A DNA stretch of 32,509 nt from Comamonadaceae bacterium 2PF. GTDB lineage: Bacteria > Pseudomonadota > Gammaproteobacteria > Burkholderiales > Burkholderiaceae_C. The number at the start of each line of letters is the position of its first letter. Position 1 is the first letter of the stretch. Below are positions 23,973 through 32,460 of the stretch, piece by piece. Where the stretch lies: assembly GCA_005502875.1 (NCBI GenBank), contig SCMV01000045.1:1-32509 (forward strand), written 5' to 3'. A program made the translations under genes and the position numbers. A model generated the notes under the pieces. That model was not told the DNA's origin, did no database searches, and saw nothing but the letters and a program-made list of their open reading frames with translations.

Positions 23973-24006
23973 CAACGCCGACGAAGCTAAGTGCTTGTCG
24001 GCGTTG
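23973..24006 (-). terminator. hairpin downstream of tRNA-His (island-derived)
   Basis: A perfect 10-bp stem CAACGCCGAC/GTCGGCGTTG lies about 10 bases beyond the 3' end of tRNA-His. The minus strand after the stem is T-rich (TTGTTTG) but not a full U-run. It mirrors the hairpin next to the left repeat, as if the island brought a replacement terminator. Confidence 0.5.
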
Positions 24007-24014
24007 GATTAACG

Positions 24015-24036
24015 GGTGGGGTGGCTGATGGGACTC
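24015..24036 (+). repeat. right 22-bp direct repeat (att site within tRNA-His 3' end)
   Basis: This is the partner of 21860-21881, identical over 22 bases. It covers the last 20 bases of tRNA-His including the encoded CCA, plus two bases beyond it. The tRNA is intact, so the island regenerates a functional 3' end. Confidence 0.8.
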
Positions 24037-24092
24037 GAACCCACGACAACCAGAATCACAATCTGGGACTCTACCAACTGAGCTACAGCCAC
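24017..24092 (-). tRNA. tRNA-His (GTG)
   Basis: The minus strand folds as a complete cloverleaf. The acceptor is GTGGCTG/CAGCCAC, the D arm is AGCTCAGTTGGTAGAGT, the anticodon stem-loop CCAGATTGTGATTCTGG has anticodon GTG, and the T arm is TGGGTTCGAGTCCCA. CCA is encoded. The extra G at 24093 is the histidine-specific G-1, pairing with C73. It is the integration site of the adjacent island. Confidence 0.96.
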
Positions 24093-24132
24093 CGCAGCGA
24101 AGACATAAATTATAGCCTGCTTTTCAAGGCTG

Positions 24133-26070
24133 TCACGAAGCGCTCGCCGCTTTTTGTTGTTCTGGCGCCTTCTCCATGACCTTCTTGCCTTCGTGCAGGA
24201 ACTCGACCTTGTGCTGGCGCTTGAGCGCGCGGTAGTAGGCATCGGCCTCTGCACGGCCCCAGTAGCCGCCAAACTGGTTCTGCGTTTCCTTGATCTCCTG
24301 CTCGGAAATCGACAGCGGCAGCACCTTGTTGACCTTGATCAGGGCCACGCCTTCGGCACCCATGTCGACCACCGACCAGCCCGGCAGCTGATTGGCCGGC
24401 ACGCGCAGCGCGGCTTCCAGCACCATTGGTGGCTGGTTGAACACAGTGCGACGCGACATCTCAACCGGCGCGGGCAGGCCCGACTTCTCAGGCGACTGCT
24501 TCCATTCGGCCATCTTGCGCTCGGCATCGGCCTTGGCTGCCTTGCGGGCTTCCTGCGCCACCCAGCGATCACGCAGTTCGGCCTTGACCTCGTCGAAAGC
24601 GCGGTTTGCCGCAGCATGGTGCTTGACCACACGCGCCGACACCAGCTTGTTCGTGCCCACTTCAATGGCCTCGGTGCTGCGGGCCTTGGCGCGGTTTTCG
24701 GCGTCGAACAGGGCATCGAGCAGCCGGCGGTTGCCCAGCACGCCCTGGTCCTTGGTGCCCGGCTCGCGCAGCACGTCGCGCGCGGTCTGGACGCTGAGCT
24801 TGAGCTCGTCGGCGACTGGCTTGAGGCTGTCGGCTTGCTCGTAGACACCATTGGTGAAGCGCTCGGCGGCCTCGGCGTACTGGCGCTGGGCCAGTTGCTT
24901 GCGGGCTTCGTCCTCGATCTGGGCGCGCACGGCCTCGAAAGGCTGAGCCTGACCGCCGCGAACATCGGTCACCACGATGATGTGGTAGCCGAACTCGGTC
25001 TCGACGATGCCGCTGAGCTCGCCCTTCTTGAGCTTGAAGGCCGTTTCATCGAAGGCCTTGACCATGGCGCCGCGGCCAAAGAAGTCGAGGTCACCACCGG
25101 CCACGGCCGAGCCCGGGTCGTCGGAGTTCTTGCGTGCGAGCTCGGCAAACAGCGAGGGGTTCTGCTTGAGTTGGGCCAACAGGCCCTCGGCCTTGGTGCG
25201 GGCGGCCTTCTTCTGGTCGGCCGAGGCGCCGGATTCGGTCTTGATCAGGATGTGGCTGGCGCGGCGCTCTTCGGGCGTCGTGTAGCGGGCCTGGTTTTCC
25301 TGGTAGCTGCGGCGCAGCTCTTCCTCGCTGACGACCACGCGTTGTTTGAGGGCATCCAGGTCGAGCACCAGGTACTCCACGTCGGCGCGCTCGGGCGATG
25401 CCAGCCAGGCGGCGTTGGTGGGGTCCTTGTAGAAGGCCTGCAGCTGCGCATCCGTCGGGTTGAGCTGGGCGGCGTAGGCCTTGGGGTCGAGCTTCATCCA
25501 CTGCACTTCACGCACCTGGAACAGGGCGTCCACCGCGTGGCGGTTGGCGGTCAACGATGTCTGGCCGGTGGCCTGCACGCTGCCGAGCACCTGGCCCAGC
25601 ACCAGCTCCTGGCGCACCATGCCCTCCAGGCGCTGCATGGTCAGGCCCTGGGCTTCCAGCAATTGCTTGTTGATGGTGCCGTCCGGGTTGAACAGGGCAG
25701 CGAAGCGCGGGTCGGTGGTGAAGCTGCGCAGCAGGCGAGCGTCGGTCACGCCCAAGTGCTGGTCGGAGGCGGCGGCGGCCAGCACGTATTGACGCACCAG
25801 GGCTTCGAGCGACTGCTTGCGGAATTCGGGGGTGTCAAACAGCTTGGGGTCGACGCCAGGTTGCTGCTCGCGCACGCGGTCCACGAAGTTGCGGTGGGCG
25901 TTGTCCCACTCGGCCTGCGTGATCGATTGCTTGCCCACCTTGGCAACGATGTCGGCCTCGTCCCCGAAGCGCGAATAGCCCTGGATGCCGAAGACCACGA
26001 AGGACGGCAGGATGAGGATCACCAGGATGAGCTGGAGGATGCGGGTGTTCTTGCGGACGAAATCGAACAT
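24133..26070 (-). CDS. ppiD: periplasmic folding chaperone / peptidyl-prolyl isomerase PpiD
   Basis: PpiD is an inner-membrane-anchored periplasmic chaperone that receives proteins leaving the Sec translocon. The 645-residue protein starts MFDFVRKNTRILQLILVILI with a single N-terminal TM helix (about 12-34). A SurA-like N-terminal chaperone region follows (KVGKQSITQAEWDNAHRNFV; FDTPEFRKQSLEALVRQYVL). The parvulin domain is at about 265-365, with RRASHILIKTESGAS, AELARKNSDDPGSAVAGGDL, FFGRGAMVKAFDETAFKLKK and GIVETEFGYHIIVVTD. A long helical C-terminal part completes it. The frame is open to 26190, but ATG 26070 gives the typical PpiD start. Length and order match the family. Confidence 0.93.
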   Translation of the reverse strand: MFDFVRKNTRILQLILVILILPSFVVFGIQGYSRFGDEADIVAKVGKQSITQAEWDNAHRNFVDRVREQQPGVDPKLFDTPEFRKQSLEALVRQYVLAAAASDQHLGVTDARLLRSFTTDPRFAALFNPDGTINKQLLEAQGLTMQRLEGMVRQELVLGQVLGSVQATGQTSLTANRHAVDALFQVREVQWMKLDPKAYAAQLNPTDAQLQAFYKDPTNAAWLASPERADVEYLVLDLDALKQRVVVSEEELRRSYQENQARYTTPEERRASHILIKTESGASADQKKAARTKAEGLLAQLKQNPSLFAELARKNSDDPGSAVAGGDLDFFGRGAMVKAFDETAFKLKKGELSGIVETEFGYHIIVVTDVRGGQAQPFEAVRAQIEDEARKQLAQRQYAEAAERFTNGVYEQADSLKPVADELKLSVQTARDVLREPGTKDQGVLGNRRLLDALFDAENRAKARSTEAIEVGTNKLVSARVVKHHAAANRAFDEVKAELRDRWVAQEARKAAKADAERKMAEWKQSPEKSGLPAPVEMSRRTVFNQPPMVLEAALRVPANQLPGWSVVDMGAEGVALIKVNKVLPLSISEQEIKETQNQFGGYWGRAEADAYYRALKRQHKVEFLHEGKKVMEKAPEQQKAASAS

Positions 26071-26389
26071 GACGGAACCGGGCAAGGCGCCGGCCACAAG
26101 GGCTGCGCGGGACGGCCGAGGCCAATGGAACAAAGGCGAACCCAGGTTCGCCTTGATGTGACACGCCGGCCGAAAACCTTTCGAAATCAACAGCTTGCAT
26201 GAATCGCAAGGCGCTCATCTCCGGGCTTGGGCAGGGTGCGCGGCCATTCTAACCACGAATCTCCGCGCCCCTTGGGAGCCCCGTTGCAGGAAAACCCGGT
26301 CGATTTGCCCGGCGCTTGTCATCCGAAGGCCCCCGGGCCACGTTAAGCAAAGTGAAGGGGCGCCAAGGAATGCCCCATCGAGGACCGAG
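26071..26389. other. intergenic stretch upstream of ppiD
   Basis: These 319 bases hold the presumed ppiD promoter region on the minus strand. I see no RNA gene, repeat or convincing coding frame in it. Confidence 0.4.
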
Positions 26390-26590
26390 ATGCCCAAATC
26401 CACCCCCCAGCCCCGCGTGGGCGAGACCAGCCGCAACCTGCCGTCGCCCGCGCTGCTCGCGGCACGGCCGCTGCAGGCCACCGCAGGCAAACCTGCCGCC
26501 AACCTGCGCGACGCCCGCTCTCGCGACGAGTGCCACTGCGACGACGGCCCTGAGCGCCTGTCGCCTCGCGCCGCCCGCAACCGCTGGTGA
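26390..26590 (+). CDS. possible small hypothetical protein
   Basis: The frame encodes 66 residues starting MPKSTPQPRVGETSRNLPSP, rich in Pro, Ala, Arg and Asp, ending DDGPERLSPRAARNRW. AGGA sits about 6 bases before the ATG. There is no domain, signal or membrane segment, and in a GC-rich genome open frames of this size are common on non-coding strands. It would be the only plus-strand gene between ppiD and tRNA-Val. Treat it as tentative. Confidence 0.3.
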   Translation: MPKSTPQPRVGETSRNLPSPALLAARPLQATAGKPAANLRDARSRDECHCDDGPERLSPRAARNRW

Positions 26591-26623
26591 GCCGCGCGCC
26601 CTGGCCAGCTGTGCCGGGGCAAC

Positions 26624-26650
26624 AAAAAAGCACGCCATCGGGGCGTGCTT
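26624..26650 (-). terminator. intrinsic terminator after tRNA-Val
   Basis: On the minus strand a 9-bp stem AAGCACGCC/GGCGTGCTT with a four-base loop runs into a T6 tract. It lies 19 bases beyond the tRNA-Val 3' end and has the classic rho-independent form. Confidence 0.85.
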
Positions 26651-26668
26651 GCATGTCAGCTGTCGGGG

Positions 26669-26744
26669 TGGTGGGTGCTGAGGGGCTCGAACCCCCGACC
26701 TACGCCTTGTAAGGGCGCCGCTCTACCAACTGAGCTAAGCACCC
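26669..26744 (-). tRNA. tRNA-Val (TAC)
   Basis: The minus strand gives a full 76-base tRNA. The acceptor is GGGTGCT/AGCACCC with discriminator A and encoded CCA. The D arm is AGCTCAGTTGGTAGAGC, the anticodon stem-loop GCGCCCTTACAAGGCGT has anticodon TAC, and the T arm is GGGGGTTCGAGCCCCT. It lies 37 bases downstream of the HU gene on the same strand, followed by an intrinsic terminator. Confidence 0.96.
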
Positions 26745-26781
26745 GACAGCGGGCGCCATCATAAGTCATGCAGACCGGCCT

Positions 26782-27054
26782 TCAGGACAGCGCGTCGCGC
26801 AAAGCCTTGCCAGGACGGAACTTGGGCGTGCGCGATTTGCGGATCTGGATGACCGCGCCCGTGCGGGGGTTGCGCCCCTCCCGGGCTGCCCGGGTGCTCA
26901 CGGCAAAGGTGCCAAAGCCCGCCAGGGTCACGGAGTCTCCGCGCTGCAAGGTGCCACACACCCCGCCGATGAATGCGTCAACCGCCCGGCCGGCCGCCGC
27001 TTTGGAGATGTCCGCCTGCGTGGCGATGTGTTCGATGAGCTCGGCCTTGTTCAC
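26782..27054 (-). CDS. HU family DNA-binding protein
   Basis: This is a 90-residue nucleoid-associated protein, the exact usual length. It starts [20 protein letters not shown], continues with [20 protein letters not shown], and has the DNA-minor-groove arm [20 protein letters not shown] with the intercalating proline in NPRTG. It ends [12 protein letters not shown]. It forms dimers that bend DNA. The family includes HupA/HupB and IHF; the HU-type start and loop favour HU. It lies between pgsA (124 bases upstream) and tRNA-Val. Confidence 0.94.
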   Translation of the reverse strand: MNKAELIEHIATQADISKAAAGRAVDAFIGGVCGTLQRGDSVTLAGFGTFAVSTRAAREGRNPRTGAVIQIRKSRTPKFRPGKALRDALS

Positions 27055-27178
27055 TGCGGTCCCCTGACGTCCAACGCACTTGGTGTGCCTGCCATTCTAG
27101 GAGCCACGAGCCGGCCAGCGACAGAGGGAACGGACGGGGAGTTGTTCGCTTGACAGCGCGCCCCCGCCCTCCTGCCGA

Positions 27179-27745
27179 TCACTTCACTTTGTCGCGGATG
27201 GCAGGAAGCGCCTTCTGCAGGTAGTACACCATTGACCAAATGGTCAGGGCACAGGCGATGTAGATCAGCCAGGTGCCCAGCAAGCGTGTGTGCACGCCTG
27301 GCAGCACCTCGCCATCGAACAACAGCAGCACGATGGCTGCCATCTGCGACGCGGTTTTGAGCTTGCCCAGCATGTGCACGGCCACGCTGCGCGACGCACC
27401 GATCGAGGCCATCCACTCGCGCAAGGCAGAAATCGCGATCTCCCGGCCGATGATGATCAAGGCCACCAGGGCTTCGACGCGGTGCAATTCCAGCAGCACG
27501 AGCAGCGAGGCACAAACCAGGAACTTGTCAGCGACCGGGTCCAGGAAGGCCCCAAAGGCGGACGTCTGGTTCAGGCGCCGGGCCAGCCAGCCATCCAGCC
27601 AGTCCGTCAGGGCCACCACGATGAACAGCACGCTGGCGGCGAGGTTGACCTCGTGCGGCGGCCAGGGCATGTAAAACAGGCCAACGATCAGTGGGATGGC
27701 GACGATGCGCGCCCAGGTCAGCAAGGTGGGGAGATTGAGGAACAT
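27179..27745 (-). CDS. pgsA: CDP-diacylglycerol--glycerol-3-phosphate 3-phosphatidyltransferase
   Basis: PgsA makes phosphatidylglycerol phosphate, the committed step toward phosphatidylglycerol and cardiolipin, in the inner membrane. The 188-residue protein opens MFLNLPTLLTWARIVAIPLI and carries the complete CDP-alcohol phosphotransferase signature DGWLARRLNQTSAFGAFLDP followed by VADK, with all three Asp/Gly positions. Several hydrophobic helices follow (VCASLLVLLELH; LVALIIIGREIAISALREW; LLGTWLIYIACALTIWSMVY). It is in line with uvrC and the small lipoprotein gene on the same strand, 25 bases downstream of the latter. The uvrC-pgsA-tRNA order is common in betaproteobacteria (recollection). 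Confidence 0.95.
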   Translation of the reverse strand: MFLNLPTLLTWARIVAIPLIVGLFYMPWPPHEVNLAASVLFIVVALTDWLDGWLARRLNQTSAFGAFLDPVADKFLVCASLLVLLELHRVEALVALIIIGREIAISALREWMASIGASRSVAVHMLGKLKTASQMAAIVLLLFDGEVLPGVHTRLLGTWLIYIACALTIWSMVYYLQKALPAIRDKVK

Positions 27746-27770
27746 ATGCGGCCATTGTGCCGTGATCCGA

Positions 27771-28304
27771 TCAGCTCCCTGCCCGATCCAGCGTCATCGG
27801 CTTGAACTTGCGGTCTTCCTTGAACAGGAAAGTCTCGTTGAACTTCCAGGGTTTGGGCAGTTTCGACACGTCGCCATAGGGCGCCGCGCGCTGGATGGCC
27901 TGGGTCGCCAGTTGCACCGTGTCCTTGGCCTGGCTGGGGTGACGCATGACGCTGATGTGGCGAACGCTGCCATCGGCGTTGAGCTCGATCGTCATGACCG
28001 GGATGGCCAGCAGCATGAAGGGCGGCTTGCCCAGGTAGCTGCCGTCGGGGTTGGCGGCCACCAGTCGCTCGGCGGCCTGGCGCCTGACTTCGGCCCAGTT
28101 CCGCGAGGCCCGCGGGGGCGGCAGCTTGACGATCCGAGGGGCCTTGGGAGCCTGGGCCGATCCGCCTGTGGCGCCGTCAGCCTGGCTCGGGCGATCGGCA
28201 GGTGCCGGACGGTCCGACGGCTTGTCCGGCGGGGGCGCGGTGCAGGCGGCCAGGCCCAGTGCCAAGGCAAGGGCCATCCCCGACAAGCGGTTGAAAGAGG
28301 GCAC
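27771..28304 (-). CDS. small lipoprotein with TonB C-terminal-like domain
   Basis: This is a probable exported lipoprotein. A hydrophobic segment, GMALALALGLAAC, provides a lipobox (LAAC) and is followed by a Pro/Ala/Asp linker (CTAPPPDKPSDRPAPADRPS). The C-terminal part has the pattern of TonB-type domains: AIPVMTIELNADGSVRHISV, then MRHPSQAKDTVQLATQAIQR and PWKFNETFLFKEDRKFKP. The start is uncertain. GTG 28304 gives a normal signal peptide with Arg in the n-region (MPSFNRLSGMALALALGLAA); ATG 28277 would leave no positive n-region; GTG 28337 would lie just past the uvrC stop. It probably resides in the periplasm or inner membrane. Its role is unknown; conservation next to uvrC/pgsA is recollected, not shown. 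Confidence 0.7.
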   Translation of the reverse strand: MPSFNRLSGMALALALGLAACTAPPPDKPSDRPAPADRPSQADGATGGSAQAPKAPRIVKLPPPRASRNWAEVRRQAAERLVAANPDGSYLGKPPFMLLAIPVMTIELNADGSVRHISVMRHPSQAKDTVQLATQAIQRAAPYGDVSKLPKPWKFNETFLFKEDRKFKPMTLDRAGS

Positions 28305-28338
28305 CAGGGGCGCGCCGGGCGCGCGAGGGCAAGACACG

Positions 28339-30492
28339 TCAACGGAGCGCACGGTAGATCTCCTCGGCCAGCTCTTGCGAGATGCCGTCGACGCTGGCCA
28401 GTTCGTCAACGCTCGCTGCACCCACCCCCCGCACACCGCCAAAGCGCTGAAGCAAGCGGGCGCGCTTCTTGGGGCCGACGCCGGGGATGTCTTCCAGGCT
28501 GCTGCCACCCGTGCGCACGCTGGCGCGCTTGGCACGCATGCCGGTGATGGCGAAGCGGTGGGCCTCGTCACGGATCTGGGCGACCAACATCAGGGCGGCC
28601 GACGTGGGTGCCAATTGCAATTTCGGCCGCCCGTCGGCAAACACAAGCTCTTCGAGGCCCACCTTGCGGCCCTCACCCTTTTCAACGCCCACGATGATGG
28701 ACAACGGCAGGCCGAGTTGCCCGAAGACTTCGCGCGCCATCGACACCTGCCCCTTGCCGCCGTCGATCAGGACGATGTCGGGCACGCGCGCCGAGCGTGA
28801 AGGGGCCGCTTTGGAGCTGTTCGGGGAGACCGCGCTGTAGCGCCGCTCGAGGGCCTGCTTCATGGCTGCGTAGTCGTCGCCCGGGGTGATGCCATCGATG
28901 TTGTAGCGACGGTACTGTGAGGATTGCATCTTGTGGCCCTCGTAAACCACGCAGGACGCCTGGGTGGCTTCGCCAGCCGTGTGGCTGATGTCGAAGCACT
29001 CGATGCGCAGGCCCGCCAGCGGGTCGTGCGTGCGAGCGGGTGCGGGCTGTCCACGCACCTCGTCACCCGTGTCAGCGCCTTCGACGGGGGCAACCGGGTC
29101 GCCCAGGGATTCGGCTTGGCCTTCGCCTGTGTCCAACCCCGCCTCTCGGGCATCCAGGTCCAACTCCAGGTTCAGATCGAGGTTGAGCGCCTCGACCAGG
29201 GCGCGCGTGCGGGCCTGCTGAGAACCCTCTTCGCTGAGCAAACGAGCCAGGGACAGCTCGGCCCCCTTGACGGCCATCTCCAGCCAGATGCGGCGTTGCT
29301 CGCGCGGCTGGTGCACCACAGCCACTTTGCGCCCAGCCTGCTCGCTCAGCGCATCCACCAACTCCGGGTCCACGGGGTGGCTGAGGATGAGCAGCGATGG
29401 CAAGGCACCGCCCAGGTAGTGCTGGGCCAGGAAGGCCTCGAGCACCGCCACCTCGGTGGCCTGCTGCCAGGCCTGGGCGTCCAGGGGCTGCTCGCCCGAC
29501 TCGAGCTCGGCCAGGCTGGCGTGGTCCTGCACGTGAACCGGGAAATGCGCGCGATCGCCCAGGTGCCGCCCGCCCCGCACCATGGCCAGGTTCACGCAGG
29601 CGCGGCCGCCCTGCACCTTCACGGCCAGCACGTCCACGTCCTTGTCGCTGACGGTCTCGACCGACTGCTGGTGCAGCACCTTGGCGAGCGAGCCGATCTG
29701 GTTGCGGATCTCGGCAGCCTGCTCGTATTCGAGCTTGTCGGCGTGATCCATCATGCGCACCTGCAGGTCGGCCATCACGCCTTCGGCTTCACCCAGAAGA
29801 AAGCGCTCGGCCTGCCCCACGGATGCACGGTATTCGTCGTCCGACACCAGGCCCACGCACGGGCCGCTGCAGCGCTTGATCTGGTAGAGCAAACAGGGGC
29901 GCGAGCGGTTGTTGTAGACCGTGTCGTCGCAGGTGCGGATGAGGAAGACCTTCTGCAAAAGCTGGATGGTTTCCTTGACCGCCCAGGCGTTCGGGAAAGG
30001 GCCGTAGTAGCGGTGCCGACGATCGACTGCACCCCGGTAGTACGACATGCGCGGGAAGGCATGCGAGGCGATCTTCAGGTAGGGATAGCTCTTGTCGTCG
30101 CGAAACAGGATGTTGAACCGCGGCTTGAGCGTCTTGATGAGGTTGTTTTCGAGCAGCAGGGCCTCGGCCTCGCTGCGCACGACCGTGGTCTCCATGCGCA
30201 CGATGCGCGAGACCATGTGCCCGATGCGCGAGCCACCGTGGTTCTTGTGAAAGTAGCTGGAGACGCGCTTTTTGAGGTCGCGGGCCTTGCCCACGTAAAG
30301 CACTTCGCCACGCGAATCGAAGTAGCGGTAGACGCCAGGCAGCGAGGGCAGGCTGGCCACCTCGGTGAGCAGGCGCTCCCAGGTTTCCTCTTTGCTCGGC
30401 CCGGCAGGGGGCTGCGCGCCGACCTGCGCAACAGGGGCTGGGTGGGGCTCGGGCTGGCCATCGGTCGGGGCGTTCTCGGCATCCATGGTCAT
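28339..30492 (-). CDS. uvrC: excinuclease ABC subunit C
   Basis: UvrC makes both incisions in nucleotide excision repair. The 717-residue protein has, in order, the GIY-YIG nuclease ([32 protein letters not shown]), and a cysteine region [20 protein letters not shown] with RCSGPCVG. The UVR motif region is [20 protein letters not shown], and the RNase H-like nuclease starts at [20 protein letters not shown] with [13 protein letters not shown]. The C-terminal double helix-hairpin-helix is [20 protein letters not shown] and onward. An acidic insertion of about 50 residues precedes the FDISH segment, making it longer than the usual 610-650. ATG 30492 is chosen over TTG 30510; ATG 30486 is also possible. 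It is divergent from earP. Confidence 0.95.
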   Translation of the reverse strand: MTMDAENAPTDGQPEPHPAPVAQVGAQPPAGPSKEETWERLLTEVASLPSLPGVYRYFDSRGEVLYVGKARDLKKRVSSYFHKNHGGSRIGHMVSRIVRMETTVVRSEAEALLLENNLIKTLKPRFNILFRDDKSYPYLKIASHAFPRMSYYRGAVDRRHRYYGPFPNAWAVKETIQLLQKVFLIRTCDDTVYNNRSRPCLLYQIKRCSGPCVGLVSDDEYRASVGQAERFLLGEAEGVMADLQVRMMDHADKLEYEQAAEIRNQIGSLAKVLHQQSVETVSDKDVDVLAVKVQGGRACVNLAMVRGGRHLGDRAHFPVHVQDHASLAELESGEQPLDAQAWQQATEVAVLEAFLAQHYLGGALPSLLILSHPVDPELVDALSEQAGRKVAVVHQPREQRRIWLEMAVKGAELSLARLLSEEGSQQARTRALVEALNLDLNLELDLDAREAGLDTGEGQAESLGDPVAPVEGADTGDEVRGQPAPARTHDPLAGLRIECFDISHTAGEATQASCVVYEGHKMQSSQYRRYNIDGITPGDDYAAMKQALERRYSAVSPNSSKAAPSRSARVPDIVLIDGGKGQVSMAREVFGQLGLPLSIIVGVEKGEGRKVGLEELVFADGRPKLQLAPTSAALMLVAQIRDEAHRFAITGMRAKRASVRTGGSSLEDIPGVGPKKRARLLQRFGGVRGVGAASVDELASVDGISQELAEEIYRALR

Positions 30493-30545
30493 GGCCGGAT
30501 TGTCTGCCAAGGAACGCCCCTCGGCCGCTGGCGATAATCCCGCCC

Positions 30546-31757
30546 ATGCTTTGGGATGTGTTCTGTCGCGTGATCGACAACTTCGGTGACATCGGTGTTT
30601 GCTGGCGGCTGTCGGCCGACCTGGCGGCGCGTGGCCATCAGGTGCGCCTGTGGGTGGACGACGCCTGTGCGCTTGGCTGGATGGCGCCGCAGGTGACGTG
30701 GGCCACGGGTGCGTCGGGGTGCGACATCGGCACCGGTCACCCGGGCATCAGCGTGCACCGCTGGGCCGACGCCGAGCGCACGGAGCTCTTGCCAGAGCCA
30801 GGCGATGTCGTGATCGAGGCCTTCGGCTGCGACCCGCCCGAGGCCTTCCTGCGGCGCATGAACCGCCCTGCCCCGCCCGCCTGGGTCAACCTCGAGTACC
30901 TGAGCGCGGAGGACTACGTCGAGCGCAGCCACGGCCTGCAGTCGCCGGTCTTCAACGGCCCGGCCGCTGGCCTGCGCAAGCATTTTTTCTACCCCGGCTT
31001 CACGCAGCGCACCGGCGGGCTGCTGCGCGAGGCAGACCTGGCCGAACGCCAAGGCGCTTTCGACGATGAGGCCAGGCTGGCCTGGCTGGGGCGGCTGGGC
31101 GTGCCGGCAACGGCCAACTGCCGCCTGGTGTCGGTGTTCTGCTACGCGACGGCGCCACTGGGCGACTGGCTGAACGCGCTGGCCGACGAGGCCCTGTCGC
31201 ACTCGACCTCAACCCGCATTTTGCTGACGCCTGGCCACGCCACCCAGCTGGCGAGGTCCTGGCAGGCCACCTCAAGCAGCGCGCGCCAAAAGGCCTTGAT
31301 CCTCCACGAACTGCCGGCCCTGCCCCAGCCCGAATTCGACAGGCTGCTGTGGGCCTGCCACCTCAACATCGTGCGGGGCGAGGATTCTGCCGTGCGGGCC
31401 CTGTGGGCTGGCAAACCTCACATCTGGCACATCTACCCGCAGGACGACGGGGTGCACGCGGACAAGCTGGACGCCTTCCTCGACCACTGGCTCAAAGACG
31501 CGCAAGGGCCGCTTTCTGCGGGCGTGCGGGCCGCCTGGCGGCATTTCAACCGCCTGCCACCAGGGTGTTGCGACAACGGTCTGTCAGGGCCCTCAACGGG
31601 CGAATTCCCCCCCCCGCCACCCCTGCCCGAATGGCGCCAGGCGGACAGCGACTGGGCCCGAGCCAGCCAGGCGGCACGCCAGCGCGCCTGGTCGCAAACC
31701 GACCTCGTGACGCAATTGCAGGCCTTCGTGGCCCCATTTGTCACCAGCTCGGGGTAA
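30546..31757 (+). CDS. earP: EF-P arginine rhamnosyltransferase
   Basis: EarP transfers rhamnose from dTDP-L-rhamnose to arginine 32 of elongation factor P, activating it to rescue ribosomes stalled at polyproline. The 403-residue, two-lobed GT-B glycosyltransferase begins [20 protein letters not shown] with the conserved [12 protein letters not shown] (Asp11 and Asp15 at the catalytic positions). [16 protein letters not shown] and [20 protein letters not shown] follow, and the C-terminal nucleotide-sugar site has [20 protein letters not shown] then [20 protein letters not shown]. It sits 86 bases before efp, its substrate gene, the standard pairing. A TAAAAT at 31755-31760, over its stop, might act as a -10 for efp, though no good -35 is seen. 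Confidence 0.96.
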   Translation: MLWDVFCRVIDNFGDIGVCWRLSADLAARGHQVRLWVDDACALGWMAPQVTWATGASGCDIGTGHPGISVHRWADAERTELLPEPGDVVIEAFGCDPPEAFLRRMNRPAPPAWVNLEYLSAEDYVERSHGLQSPVFNGPAAGLRKHFFYPGFTQRTGGLLREADLAERQGAFDDEARLAWLGRLGVPATANCRLVSVFCYATAPLGDWLNALADEALSHSTSTRILLTPGHATQLARSWQATSSSARQKALILHELPALPQPEFDRLLWACHLNIVRGEDSAVRALWAGKPHIWHIYPQDDGVHADKLDAFLDHWLKDAQGPLSAGVRAAWRHFNRLPPGCCDNGLSGPSTGEFPPPPPLPEWRQADSDWARASQAARQRAWSQTDLVTQLQAFVAPFVTSSG

Positions 31758-31843
31758 AATCCGAGGCTTTGCCGCCTGAACGAGGGTGGCGCTCCGAATC
31801 AACCGAATCGACTGTTGAGAACCGACCTGATCGGGCATCCACC

Positions 31844-32398
31844 ATGAAACTCGCACAAGAAATCCGCGCTGGCAATGTGATCATGCAGGGCAAGGACCCG
31901 ATGGTCGTCCTCAAGACCGAATACAGCCGCGGCGGCCGTGGCGCGGCCACCGTCCGCATGAAGATGAAGAACCTGCTCAACGGCGCTGGCGCCGAAGTGG
32001 TCTTCAAGGCCGACGACAAGATGGACCAGATCATCCTCGAGAAGAAGGAGTGCACCTACTCCTACTTCGCCGACCCGATGTACGCCTTCATGGACGCCGA
32101 GTACAACCAGTTCGAAGTCGAAGCCGAGAACATGGGCGACGCCATCAGCTACCTGCAAGACGCGATGCCCGTTGAAGTGGTGTTCTACGACGGCCGCGCC
32201 ATCTCTGTCGAACTGCCGACCTCCGTCGTGCGCGAGATCGAGACCGAACCCGCAGTCAAGGGCGACACCTCCGGCAAGGTCATGAAGCCCGCCCGCATCG
32301 TCGGCACCGGCTTCGAGATCGCCGTCCCCCTGTTCGTCGAATCCGGCGACAAGATCGAAATCGACACCCGCACCCACGAGTACAAGAAGCGCGTCTGA
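31844..32398 (+). CDS. efp: elongation factor P (arginine-32 type)
   Basis: EF-P binds between the ribosomal P and E sites and promotes peptide-bond formation at consecutive prolines. The 184-residue protein has three beta-barrel domains: a KOW-like domain (1 to about 62), a central OB domain (about 66-125), and a C-terminal OB domain ending [17 protein letters not shown] with the signature IDTRTHEY. The loop YSRGGRGAA places Arg at position 32, the site rhamnosylated by EarP, instead of the lysine modified by EpmAB. ATG 31844 gives the standard [14 protein letters not shown] start. It follows earP and is closed by a strong terminator, so it likely forms a short operon with earP or has its own promoter. 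Confidence 0.97.
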   Translation: MKLAQEIRAGNVIMQGKDPMVVLKTEYSRGGRGAATVRMKMKNLLNGAGAEVVFKADDKMDQIILEKKECTYSYFADPMYAFMDAEYNQFEVEAENMGDAISYLQDAMPVEVVFYDGRAISVELPTSVVREIETEPAVKGDTSGKVMKPARIVGTGFEIAVPLFVESGDKIEIDTRTHEYKKRV

Positions 32399-32431
32399 TC
32401 CGTCAGCTGGTTTCGCCCTCTGTGGGCACCG

Positions 32432-32460
32432 GAAAGGGACACCTGAGGGTGTCCTTTTTT
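32432..32460 (+). terminator. intrinsic terminator of efp
   Basis: A 7-bp stem GGACACC/GGTGTCC with a TGAG loop is followed by six T. It starts 34 bases after the efp stop. Classic rho-independent form. No gene is seen in the final 49 bases of the window. Confidence 0.9.

Larger units (their letters stand above)
21882..24036. mobile_element. small decayed genomic island integrated in tRNA-His
   Basis: About 2.15 kb lies between 22-bp direct repeats (21860-21881 and 24015-24036), with the right copy inside tRNA-His. The contents are an unrecognised gene with lower GC and AT-richer codons (22139-22894), a tyrosine-integrase C-terminal remnant (23045-23275) and a membrane protein gene on the other strand (23280-23903). 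Codon and base use differ from the flanking G/C-ending genes. The integrase lacks its N-terminal and central parts, so the element cannot mobilise itself. It may be a deletion remnant of a larger island. Confidence 0.75.

Noticed and set aside
24154..26202. 682-codon plus-strand open frame across ppiD
   Set aside because: It is the antisense of PpiD codons with Leu/Gly/His-rich low-complexity content and no domain; ppiD on the minus strand explains the region.
28924..30537. 537-codon plus-strand open frame across uvrC
   Set aside because: It is the antisense reading of UvrC; its composition is skewed and no motif is present.
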